Below, piece after piece: positions 9,048 through 16,744 of a stretch of 16,744 bases of DNA. Where the stretch lies: contig JAQIWT010000651.1 of the NCBI GenBank assembly GCA_034696485.1, positions 1-16,744 of the forward strand. The letters are read 5' to 3'. The position numbers and the translations under genes are program-made. The notes under the pieces were generated by a model that had not been told where the DNA came from, did no database searches, and worked only from the letters and a program-made list of their open reading frames with translations. The DNA comes from Isohypsibius dastychi. Lineage: Eukaryota > Tardigrada > Eutardigrada > Parachela > Isohypsibiidae. The first letter of the stretch is position 1, and every line of letters starts with the position of its first letter.

Positions 9048-9703
9048 GGGTTTCAATAGGAAGGGTGTTGCGAATTTGTCAACTCAGCAGGAGGTTTTCC
9101 ATTTCCGAAAAGCGCTCATCCCGGTTCTTGATTGACCGGAACCGCCATTTGGATTCACTTGCTACCAGCCATTTTCAACAGAGCCATGATAAAAATCTGC
9201 GTGAAAAACCAGAAACCTATAGTTCAGAAGTGTTTTCCGCAGTTGTTGTGGCTTCAATCGTATTGAGTTCGTATAGCGATGGCCACCAAGTATTCAAAAT
9301 TGGTTCATTAAATAAATTCATGATTCCGCCCCAAAAACAATCCGTACAAGAACCGGATGTTGTGCCATAAAGATTCCGAGTGAAAAAAATCTGGAAGGTA
9401 GCTGGTAACCAGAGTAGTTACCACAGGAATACCATAGAAAATTGGCCCGTAAAACCCGTAAAATTGCTCCAAACATCATTGAATTTTCAGAATCATTCTG
9501 TAATGATGCAGACAGCTGGTTGTGTTCCTGTGTGAACTGACGTAAGCAAATTTTGATGATGATCAATGAATCATACTTCGCTTGTTTGACGTGAAACCGA
9601 AGCGTTTTATAGCATGAGACGCTGGCCTGTCTTTGGCTACAATTTCGAAAACTTGACGACCGTTAAAATCTGAGACTGAATCAGACTTCCCTGCGTATTG
9701 CTA

Positions 9704-9735
9704 TGAACTTGCAAGCTCAACCCCCAAGGGGTTGA
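9704..9735 (-). repeat. Short dispersed palindromic repeat, copy 2
   Basis: The reverse complement matches 129-160 at about 27 of 32 positions. The core CAACCCCCAAGGGGTTG is a near-perfect palindrome able to form a hairpin. Confidence 0.45.
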
Positions 9736-10563
9736 AACCCGCTAAGGCCGGAAAAAAATTCGTTTTTGATTTAAAACATGCCAGTGATGATGTAAAGATC
9801 CGCATACGCGATATCTCCAGGTGGATACGTCAACTCCGAACCTCAGATTGCGGCAAATTGCACTGCGGGAGTGGTCAGTCTCCGGAATGAAATGAAAAGA
9901 AATTGGATGCATGATAATTTACAAATAGACCATCTTGTAATATGACATTTCGAAATCACTTTTTTGTTATACTCTTCCGCAACTACATTTTGCTTGTCAT
10001 CTAAAAAGAACTTTCGTCTTCACAATTCCGTGGGAATTTTCTTCCGTGAGGTCTTGTCTGCCCTGATTATATGCTTTGAAAATGAAGGGTCTGTATCTCA
10101 GCTTTTTGCTCCGCAAATTATGAATTGTGTAAATTGATTCATTTTCTCAAGCCACGGTTCAATGAAAATTCAATTCTACTTTTCACAACCCCAGGAATAA
10201 AACATCATATCCTTTACCAGTAAAGACAACAATTCGGAACACAGCTGGTGTTTGCGTAAAATGCAGAACACACCCGTTTTTTTGATCTGATCCAAATAAA
10301 CTATATACCATTCAGAAGATCTCTTAAAGATCTATCGACTGATATGAATAGCTGCCACAAATTTGTATTTAGTGATGAGTTATTGGCAAACAATATTTTG
10401 ATTGATTTTTGTACTTTGGCTGATGCGCACGACCAAACGCGATGGCAGAAGGACGTAAACTAGTCCCTCTGCACCTTTTTATCGGGGAATTCAGTCCAAT
10501 GCAATTTTTTGTTCACCAGTTTCATTGAAAAAAAGCAAAGGATCAGTCAAATCTTCACAAAAG

Positions 10564-10587
10564 AGCGAAGCGCGCAGCGAAGCGCGC
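10564..10587. repeat. Perfect 12-bp GC-rich tandem duplication
   Basis: AGCGAAGCGCGC occurs twice in tandem (10564-10575 and 10576-10587) in otherwise AT-rich spacer. Confidence 0.75.
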
Positions 10588-11033
10588 AGATATGAGCAAC
10601 AGTGTTTTTCTGGATCTCGCTTTTTTCCTCTCAGAAAGTCTACACGAGTTCGCTTTTCAAAGAAATGGGTTGAAATATCATTGTTTATGTCTTTTGGGTC
10701 ATTTTGATGAAAATCACTGAATTTTTCATGTGGTTCACAGGTCAATCAAGAAGTGTTTTGATGAAAGTTTCATCGAGGTGCTGTTTTTTCGATTTTCATT
10801 TTTTCTCGTCAAATGTGATATCAATCGAAAGATCTTTAGGAGATCTTTTGAATGGTGTATCGTTTATCTGGGTCAGATCAAAAAAATGCCGCCCCTCTAG
10901 CTCTAATATCAGTCTAGTCGTCGGAGAATCGGCTCTATTACTAGCATCATAGACCATTCGGGACAAATCCATATATTTACTCAGCCTCCGGCTGCGTGCG
11001 TATACCGGCCTCTCCACTTCGTATCGAAAGCCT

Positions 11034-11501
11034 TACCAGTAAAGACCTGCAAGATGGACACCATAGACTTAACACAGGGGCTGTCCGGCAAGATGGACAC
11101 TTTTTTTCTCTTCGATTTGTTGAACTGACTTCGATTTCTACCATAAATATTGTAGAGCAGCATGTTCTACTTGAATCTTAATTTTTGTGGGCCGATTGAA
11201 GGTGAAATGGAGTTTCTGTGAGCATTCAAAAAAGTGCTCTTGATTGAAAATTTGATTAATGGCCCAAATTTGATGAATTAATCAAGTTTCCAATCAAGAG
11301 CTTCTTTGAATCCTCTCAGAAACTCCATTTTACCTTCAACTGGCCCACAAAAATTATCACTCAAGTAGACCATTTTGCTCTACAATGTTAATGATGGAAA
11401 TCGAAGTTAGTTCAACAAATCGACGAGAAAAAAAGTGTCCATCTTGCCGGACAGCCCCTGTGTTAAGTGTATGGTGTCCATCTTGCAGGTCTTTTCTGGT
11501 A
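11034..11501. mobile_element. 468-bp hairpin MITE flanked by TA
   Basis: The left half (from TACCAGTAAAGACCTGCAAG at 11034) is the reverse complement of the right half (ending CTTTTCTGGTA at 11501) over nearly the whole length. Only a small non-paired centre remains near 11267-11285. The outer 70 bases, with ACCTGCAAGATGGACACCAT and GGCAAGATGGACAC, are almost identical; the inner parts differ at roughly one base in eight by eye. The ends read TA-CCAG...CTGG-TA, so TA could be the duplicated target, as in Tc1/mariner-derived MITEs. No longer target duplication was found. It carries no open frame of interest. A transcript across it would fold into a long double-stranded RNA. Confidence 0.82.
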
Positions 11502-12063
11502 GCGGAACTCCGTGCCCGCAGTTGTGCATCGCAACAATATTTATCTTTGGAATTCTAGTTCAGTGCGTTGACCATGTCTAGAGGCGTGTGAAAACACGTC
11601 CTCTCTTATCTCTTCAGCTATGTCAGCTTCTATTGCAAAATTGGTATCCATCTATGGAAATACACAATTGCTACCGAGCAAAAGTCTCAAATAAATTCAT
11701 TTCAGATACCCTGCAAATCAATTTCCAAGCAGAATTTGTTCTTCAAAACAGCTGAGCCACACTTTTCAATGTTCATGCTATGCTCCACGTTGTGCATGGT
11801 TGCTGATACCAGTGACGTGAGGGGCATACGCGAAATTGCGAATCTACTGCAGTGCGACCGTTGAAATGACATGTTGGCATACGTACTTGTGGCATTAATT
11901 ACAGTATGCCATCCTTCCGAACGAACGGCCAGTGCTGTTAACACAGTGTTTTCCTGAGATGTCAAGCAATACAGAAGAAATACTTGACGGTAACATTTTT
12001 CGGTAAAGCATATTATCTAATGTTTATAATTGGATTCTTGGCGGCGGGTACGTCTCACATTTC
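11502..12063. other. Spacer downstream of gene D with one weak exon candidate
   Basis: This stretch separates the hairpin element from the 3' end of gene D. The only coding candidate is on the minus strand at 11965-11702: a piece reading ENTVLTALAVRSEGW then HTVINATS lies between a CTCAG acceptor and an AAGTACGT donor. I recognise no family and could not chain it to other exons. The AATAAA of gene D (12069-12064) lies upstream of it, so it is probably not part of that gene. Confidence 0.3.
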
Positions 12064-12069
12064 TTTATT
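12064..12069 (-). promoter_or_regulatory. Polyadenylation signal of gene D
   Basis: A canonical AATAAA on the minus strand lies about 75 nt beyond the TGA stop of gene D, the expected distance for a short 3' untranslated region. It supports ending the gene at 12144. Confidence 0.6.
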
Positions 12070-12143
12070 TTGAGAATGATACACTCGTTGATAGACTAGG
12101 ATCATACACTACTTCAGTTCGATCAGCTTGTATTTTTGTAATT

Positions 12144-13579
12144 TCACAGTTTTACATATCGTATATCAAGTACCCAGTCAGAGTCCAAGCTGTGCACGAC
12201 ATCTTGGTCCATATCACCTTTCAGCAGAGCCAACATTCGGCAAATATTTGAAGAATGCGTGCATACCACGTGGTCTGCCATCGACATCACTGTCAGGCTA
12301 AGAATTAACTCAGCAGTAATCTCATCCATGAATTGCCCATCTCTGACTCTTGTCCCCCGATATTTTCTTTCTGCAGCCGAAAGAGTAAAGGTACGAAGTG
12401 CTGGTGCCAGGCGCCGCATTGAAGAAGCGGCGCTCATCACAATGAAAGCACTTTGAGCCAGTTTGGTGAACTCTGCAATGGCCGCATTATCGTCTGACAT
12501 TACCAAAATGTTACGTGGGCAGTTTTCTCCGAGATCGAGACAGATCTCCTCGATCTTTTCAATGTATGCTTTTGTCTCAATAGATTCCATTTCGCCGTCA
12601 GTAATCTTGTCACCACGTCGAATATGCACTCCAAAAAAACGCCCATGGCTATCAATGACCTCCGTCCACAAATCGTATGTCAACTCTTTGAATCTGTCGT
12701 TCGGGCTCCAAATTGCTTGCAGCATGCGGGCTTTGATGTCAAAGATGCGTGCAAGGCCATCTCGCGCCACTATACGCTCAATGACCTTCCTCATCCTAGT
12801 CCAGCTTACCCCATGCAAGAACCGTATAGCTACGGTAGAACCACCGCTAATCTTTGTTATTCTTTCGTCTTCATCAAACCAAAGCTCAAAATCAGTCAAA
12901 CTTCGCAGACTTTCCCGGTATTGCGGTAAGGAAGGCAACGGCAAATGTTCAAAAAATGAACACGAGAAGTTCGTTCCAAGATCATCGAAGAATACGTCCA
13001 GAGGCGTGTATGCCCAGTCACCGAAGAGCATCCGAAATTGTCGATGAACAGAGTCTTCTAGCGCAAAAACAAACCCGTTCAAAGCGTTGTTAATAACAGC
13101 TCCTAGTCCCGTCTCAGTCTCCATTATGGACGCAATGATCAAACGATTGTTGGGATTGTTACATTCTTGGAAATAGTCTTGCATATTCAGAACTTTCTGT
13201 AACATTTGTGTACTTACTTAAGCTCTTCGGTTATCGATGGTAAAGCTATACTCACCAGGTCTCTACTGAAGAATTTTTCGAATTGTTGGCGGATTTCAGA
13301 GCGGGGGATTTCATTTGCTGCCGGATGCCGCTGTTCATAGTGGTTAATCTGTCGTGAGCGATCCATGGACACTGGTAACTGCTCCACTGCATGTTTGGGG
13401 TTGAAAATACCTACTGATAATTCAATTGTAATGAATACGTGGCGATGCCGAGAAGAAAGACCATAGTACTTACGTTTTTCGTAATTAATTCGACCGTTGT
13501 TAATAAATATTACACTCGAGAAGAATGTCGAGCAAATGAACAAGAAAACGGGTTTTTTGAATCGCGGTCTCAGATGCAT
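12144..13579 (-). CDS. Gene D: GT23 alpha-1,6-fucosyltransferase (FUT8-like), minimal form
   Basis: Three minus-strand exons (13579-13474, 13413-13256, 13196-12144) join through introns of 60 and 59 nt (phase 1, then phase 0) into 438 residues. Basic residues and a hydrophobic anchor (about 10-27) lead into a stem. The catalytic domain has the GDP-fucose motif GVHIRRGDK (Arg281, Arg282, Asp284, Lys285), a downstream Tyr299, a SDD acidic pair (323-324) and the late block VVCTHSSNICR (Ser403/404) followed by HSLD (423-426). These match HVRRTDK, ATDD, VCTFSSQVCR and HSLDD of FUT8 in order and spacing. FUT8 adds fucose to the inner GlcNAc of N-glycans in the Golgi. This protein is shorter than FUT8 (about 575 residues), lacks its C-terminal SH3 part and has little coiled-coil stem. 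By eye no clear Asp stands where FUT8 has Asp453, so the exact activity is uncertain. Confidence 0.85.
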
Positions 13580-14052
13580 GCTCCACACGTTAATCTTGAA
13601 AGAAGACGCGATGTGCTGACTGGCTTACCGTGCGAAACCTGACTGGCGTGAAAGACTGCATAACAGCCCATGGTGGCCCGAATTTTCTGAATGAAAACTT
13701 ATTCGTCTCAGTTTATGAAGAGTGAAGCAGTCGAATCAGGAGCTCGGTACTAACAGTGCGTTTGATCTGAAGGTAACACCATCATGAAACCAATCAACCG
13801 AGGTCACTGTCGGATGGTTCTGATCTACCATGAATTCGTGAAAGCGTAAATTTTGTTTCGGAGGGTAACAAACTGTGAACAAGTTTAGTTATTCTTGCCA
13901 AGTACCCACAAATCATCTCTCTTCAAGGTTTACAAGTTATAACTTTTTGCCAGAAGCTGTGTGTGTGAACTCAGAAACAGGAGAAAATAAAGATTAGAAC
14001 TGCTGCGAGTAAAACGGGAAACTTCGTCGCATCTCAACGAACTGTTCGAAAA
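13580..14052. other. Short spacer between tandem genes C and D
   Basis: These 473 bp separate the stop of gene C from the start of gene D, both on the minus strand. The stretch must hold the 3' end of C and the promoter of D. I see no AATAAA on the minus strand here and no clear core promoter motif. Confidence 0.45.
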
Positions 14053-15354
14053 CTAACTGCCGGAATTGTAAGGATATCTACGAAGATTGTGATAGAAAGT
14101 TGGTATATCAGGAACATGATGCTCCAAGAACAGCAGATAAGCCTTATGTATTAGATTATTGATGTTGTCCACTTCGTGTGGGAAAAAGATCTTTCTTAAG
14201 CGTTGTGACCGTTTCGGTCGTATATGACCGCCTTGAGAATTATCCATGGTGCATTGTACGCGCTCTTCGTCGACATGAACTCCAAGAAATGCTGCAATTC
14301 TAAACAGCTCTCTTGCCAAATTCTGCCGTAGGTTCTCGTAGAATACAATTAAAATTTCGTCCGCGATGTGGAAAGCTGCATTAATTTGGTTAAACCAATG
14401 TTGAGTCTGACCCCGCACACAGGCTCTCCATGCTGTAACAAAAGAAAGCAAATTATTCGAATTGCGTCCGTAGACGTCCATGACATGACCAAGCGCAATT
14501 CACTCAAAACTCAAAACATGCACCGTGACAAATATTCAACATTAAACGACCTGGTATGAAGATCTATTGCAAAAACCCTGGCATCACATAGTGCCCCGTT
14601 TCTTACCAGGGGAGTAAAAGGCTTTATCGTCGGCAAGACCTGTATGGTTCTGGCTAGTTCGTTGTCTGTTGTATTCAGCCACGGTTGACTTGAATGGATT
14701 TCGGATAAGCATTATTATTTTGCGGGAGTGCAGATGCTCGTGGTAATGACTCTTGTATACGATCGATGATCCGGCCTCGATTTCATCCATCTCACACGGG
14801 AAGTCACGAACAACTGCATGTTTCATTATGATCCAACCACAAACTTCTGCTTAACCGAAAAAACTCCCGCTCACCTGTCTGATCATAATAAGCACTGCCT
14901 AAAATTACAAACGTTCTTCAGGCGAGATAAAAACCAGTGCAAAAGAAGGCGCGTCATGCTACCTGTGCAAATTCCCGTCAAGCGTTCAATCATCCACCTC
15001 GTCCAAGTATTCCCGCTGCCCGGGGGGCTAAGGAAGACAACAAACGGCAACGGCGCGGATTGGTTATTGTATCGTTGTGCAGAGGAGCTGCATCCAGGCC
15101 CTTCAACAAGCTCATTTTTAAGACAGATCTTTAAGAATGCGAACTGCACCCATACCTCTAGCATCAACGTACCAGCCAGCAGTTGAAGCTGTTTCGTCCT
15201 TATACACAGCATATTCCCGACTCAAACCGTGCGTATATTGGGTGAATGTCGGTCTCTTAGTGACATATAACAAGCCGCAGAATGCAATCAACAACAGTAC
15301 TTTGAATGAAAACACATTCTTAATGACCGGAACCCAGTTACGTCCCCAACGCAT
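14053..15354 (-). CDS. Gene C: WSCD-type Golgi sulfotransferase, paralogue of gene B
   Basis: Four minus-strand exons (15354-15156, 15100-14963, 14846-14607, 14432-14053) join through introns of 55, 116 and 174 nt, all phase 1, into 318 residues ending in TAG. The hydrophobic anchor is at about residues 14-31 and the stem ends in GWYVDARG. The PAPS-binding loop is SPPGSGNTWTRW (91-102), then MIERLTGICT, then VYKSHY (Lys144, His146) and the 3'-phosphate motif IRNPF (160-164) with AEYNRQ. AWRACV and EILIVFYENL complete the WSCD pattern, and VPDIPTFY lies near the end. Each intron sits at the same motif as in gene B: after VDAR, after GICT, and just before AW/EW. The segment after GICT is about 20 residues shorter than in B. 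The acceptor of exon 3 is a tandem NAGNAG (AAGCAG), so a form one residue longer is possible. WSC domains are absent, and the sugar acceptor is unknown. Confidence 0.86.
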
Positions 15355-16002
15355 CTTTAAAACCGGAAAGAATCTTGAATGGTTTTGTGTGGCTTATGAT
15401 CTTGTTAGGTTGCGGCACCAGCGCTTGTTGTTTGACCTCAGTGCTAATGGTAGATCACAAAAATATTTTTCCGGAGGCTTTCCACTGACGGTCAGTTTGA
15501 CCGCTTACTGTGAAGTATTCTTCTTGGCGACTGGTAGAAATCGGTGAAAGCTAGAACGTTTTGATTTTGATTTGATGTTGCCGATAATCCACCTTAAATT
15601 ATGAGCATTAGCTCAAACCAACTGGTTCAAAAAATGGTTGAATTCAACCATACCAAATTCTGAAATGATCAGTTGAAATTGGTCAAAAACTCAAGTTCAT
15701 CAGCAAAATATAATTCAGTCTTTAACAGTAGACTTTTTGATCTATCCAAGCGATTTCAAACGGTTGAAACCATACCGTATACTGTAGCTCCAAAACGTTT
15801 TTGTCATGAATGAGTATCTGGAGCAGTTTATATAAGGGAAAAGCAACTGGTAAAGTACACAACGCAGCCGAAACAATTCAAAATACGACTTAACACAGAC
15901 ACAGGCTAACCATCGTTAGGCATTCTAGCATCTCGTTGGTGTTTATGTAAATAAAAAGAATATCCGATTTTGAGATTATGGAATTTAAGCCAGTTACTGA
16001 AT
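15355..16002. other. Upstream region of gene C, no gene seen
   Basis: This stretch holds the presumed promoter of gene C (minus strand, just above 15354) and AT-rich spacer. Around 15620-15650 short inverted bits (AACCA...TGGTT) occur, too short to interpret. Open frames here are antisense extensions of gene C or chance. Confidence 0.4.
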
Positions 16003-16011
16003 GAAAAAAAT
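16003..16011. repeat. Left 9-bp target site duplication candidate
   Basis: GAAAAAAAT directly precedes the inverted repeat element and recurs in the same orientation at 16522-16530. The A-run makes a chance match easier than for the 8.2-kb element. Confidence 0.45.
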
Positions 16012-16208
16012 CGTGCCGTGACTTTACGTAGGCCAACTTTCGTAGTCAGAATTTTCGTAGTTACCCGAAAATACGAACTGCGCTGATGCAGCTGGACTGA
16101 GTTCGACGAATCTTGTTAGAAAAACTTAGTTCTGTGGGTGATGGGGCTTCCGATGGAAGTAGGTTTGACCGTTTTTTCAGTGGAGTTTAAAGAAAAAATG
16201 GGATTTGG

Positions 16209-16270
16209 ACGGGGCGGGGGCTCGGCGGCGCAGCCCCCACGTGGGGGTTGCGGGGGCGAAGCCCCCGCAG
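16209..16270. repeat. GC-rich island of nested hairpins
   Basis: Two adjoining hairpins stand out in AT-rich surroundings: CAGCCCCCAC/GTGGGGGTTG (16231-16250, one mismatch-type pair) and TGCGGGGGC-GAA-GCCCCCGCA (16249-16269, a perfect 9-bp stem with a GAA loop). A third, alternative stem pairs GGGGGCT (16216-16222) with AGCCCCC (16232-16238). A T-run follows. The island lies at the centre of the CTACGAA element. Its role is unknown. Confidence 0.75.
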
Positions 16271-16314
16271 TTGTCTTTTTTGTTCATTTTTAATTTTTGA
16301 AATTGAGTTTTTGG

Positions 16315-16512
16315 ACTACGAATTTTTTTCGGCTACGACTTTTTTCTCCTACGAAACCTCTGACTACGAATTGTATACTACGAGATGTCTGGCTACCAGT
16401 ACTCGTGAATACGGAAGCTCCATAAAACGAAAGTTCTTGACCACGAAAGGTAGAGACTACGAAAAATGAACTACGAAACCTCCACACTACGAGATTTTTG
16501 CCTACGAAAGTT
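16315..16512 (+). repeat. Degenerate 15-16-bp array with CTACGAA core
   Basis: TACGA cores recur at about 16316, 16333, 16350, 16365, 16379, 16442 (as CACGA), 16456, 16471, 16487 and 16502, mostly 14-17 bp apart, with two decayed units between 16393 and 16425. The core is far better conserved than the linker, as expected for a protein-binding subterminal repeat or an old minisatellite. Confidence 0.7.
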
Positions 16513-16521
16513 CATAGCGCC

Positions 16522-16530
16522 GAAAAAAAT
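16522..16530. repeat. Right 9-bp target site duplication candidate
   Basis: GAAAAAAAT is the direct-orientation partner of 16003-16011 and directly follows the right end of the inverted repeat element. Confidence 0.45.
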
Positions 16531-16744
16531 ACAATCTACATCTCTTGGCATATACGTATCTCCGGGACATACGGAGGAATTGTGGATTCATGAAAACTGA
16601 AAATGACCCGCAAAAAGACATAGAAATAAACCCTAAATTCATTCTGAGCCTAAGTAGCACTGTTTTCAAGGTGGGAGTAGGGGGGTTTCTGTCGATTTTG
16701 GGTTCTCGAATTGTTTGAGGCGTTGTGTGCTTCTGCGATAGACA
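16531..16744. other. End of window, nothing recognised
   Basis: About 210 bp of AT-rich sequence with a short G-rich patch near 16672-16686. No exon, repeat or signal could be supported. Confidence 0.4.

Larger units (their letters stand above)
9048..11033. other. Spacer between two mobile elements, no gene seen
   Basis: About 2 kb without a supportable gene. The open frames at 9065-9370 (+), 9566-9318 (-) and 10745-10491 (-) have no motif and no usable splice context. The stretch holds the second copy of the palindromic repeat (9704-9735), a 14-base match to the hairpin element end (10214-10227), and a 12-bp tandem duplication (10564-10587). Confidence 0.45.
16012..16521. mobile_element. 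Second Foldback-like element with CTACGAA inverted arrays
   Basis: The left arm (16035-16060) reads AACTTTCGTAG-x10-CGTAG and pairs with the reverse complement of the right arm (16487-16512) at about 22 of 26 bases. The outermost 20 bases on each side agree at about 13 of 20. The right arm continues inward as a diverged array with CTACGAA every 15-16 bp (about 16315-16512), and the left arm has two or three units in the opposite orientation (16026-16060). A 9-bp direct repeat, GAAAAAAAT, flanks the whole. The middle carries a very GC-rich set of hairpins. The plan is the same as in the 8184-9038 element, with an unrelated repeat unit. No transposase is present. Confidence 0.58.

Noticed and set aside
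12463-13047. Plus-strand open frame of 194 codons
   Set aside because: It is antisense to the long third exon of the fucosyltransferase gene and has no family motif. It is a shadow of gene D.
14818-15547. Plus-strand open frames of 122 and 136 codons
   Set aside because: They are antisense to exons and introns 1-2 of gene C and carry no recognisable motif.
8175-16530. A transposase gene inside any of the three mobile elements
   Set aside because: The element interiors hold only repeat-derived or short frames without a catalytic DDE pattern.

Overview
This window looks like nuclear DNA of a multicellular animal with compact introns. The basis is split genes with GT-AG introns of 55-174 nt, AATAAA signals behind two of them, long non-coding spacers, and several non-autonomous DNA transposons. 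There are no Shine-Dalgarno-led operons or other prokaryotic layout. By eye the sequence is somewhat AT-rich. The short introns and gene families would suit a small protostome such as a crustacean or tardigrade, but I cannot place the organism from sequence alone.

Four genes can be reconstructed exon by exon with consistent splice phases. Gene A (+, 1825-2933) is a membrane-anchored SGNH esterase/acetyltransferase like the N-terminal domain of CASD1, the sialate O-acetyltransferase. Gene B (-, 6311-5027) and gene C (-, 15354-14053) are paralogous sulfotransferases of the WSCD type; mammalian WSCD1 is described as a sialate:O-sulfotransferase. Gene D (-, 13579-12144) is a GT23 fucosyltransferase of the FUT8 type. 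All four start with a short cytosolic tail and a single hydrophobic anchor, the layout of type II Golgi enzymes. C and D lie head to tail 473 bp apart. The window therefore reads as a loose cluster of Golgi glycan-decorating enzymes (acetyl, sulfate and fucose). A shared substrate or shared regulation is inference.

The spacers hold mobile DNA. Two elements, at 8184-9038 and 16012-16521, have terminal inverted repeats, inverted arrays of short tandem repeats, and flanking 9-bp direct repeats. That is the architecture of Drosophila Foldback (FB) elements of the Mutator-like group. A third element, 11034-11501, is an almost pure 468-bp hairpin flanked by TA, like a Tc1/mariner-type MITE. A GC-rich island of nested hairpins (16209-16270) sits inside the second Foldback-like element.

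Weak candidates are a possible two-exon gene on the minus strand at 933-432, coding-looking debris on the minus strand at 6427-6850, and a possible exon near 11.9 kb. The remaining spacer shows nothing I can name.
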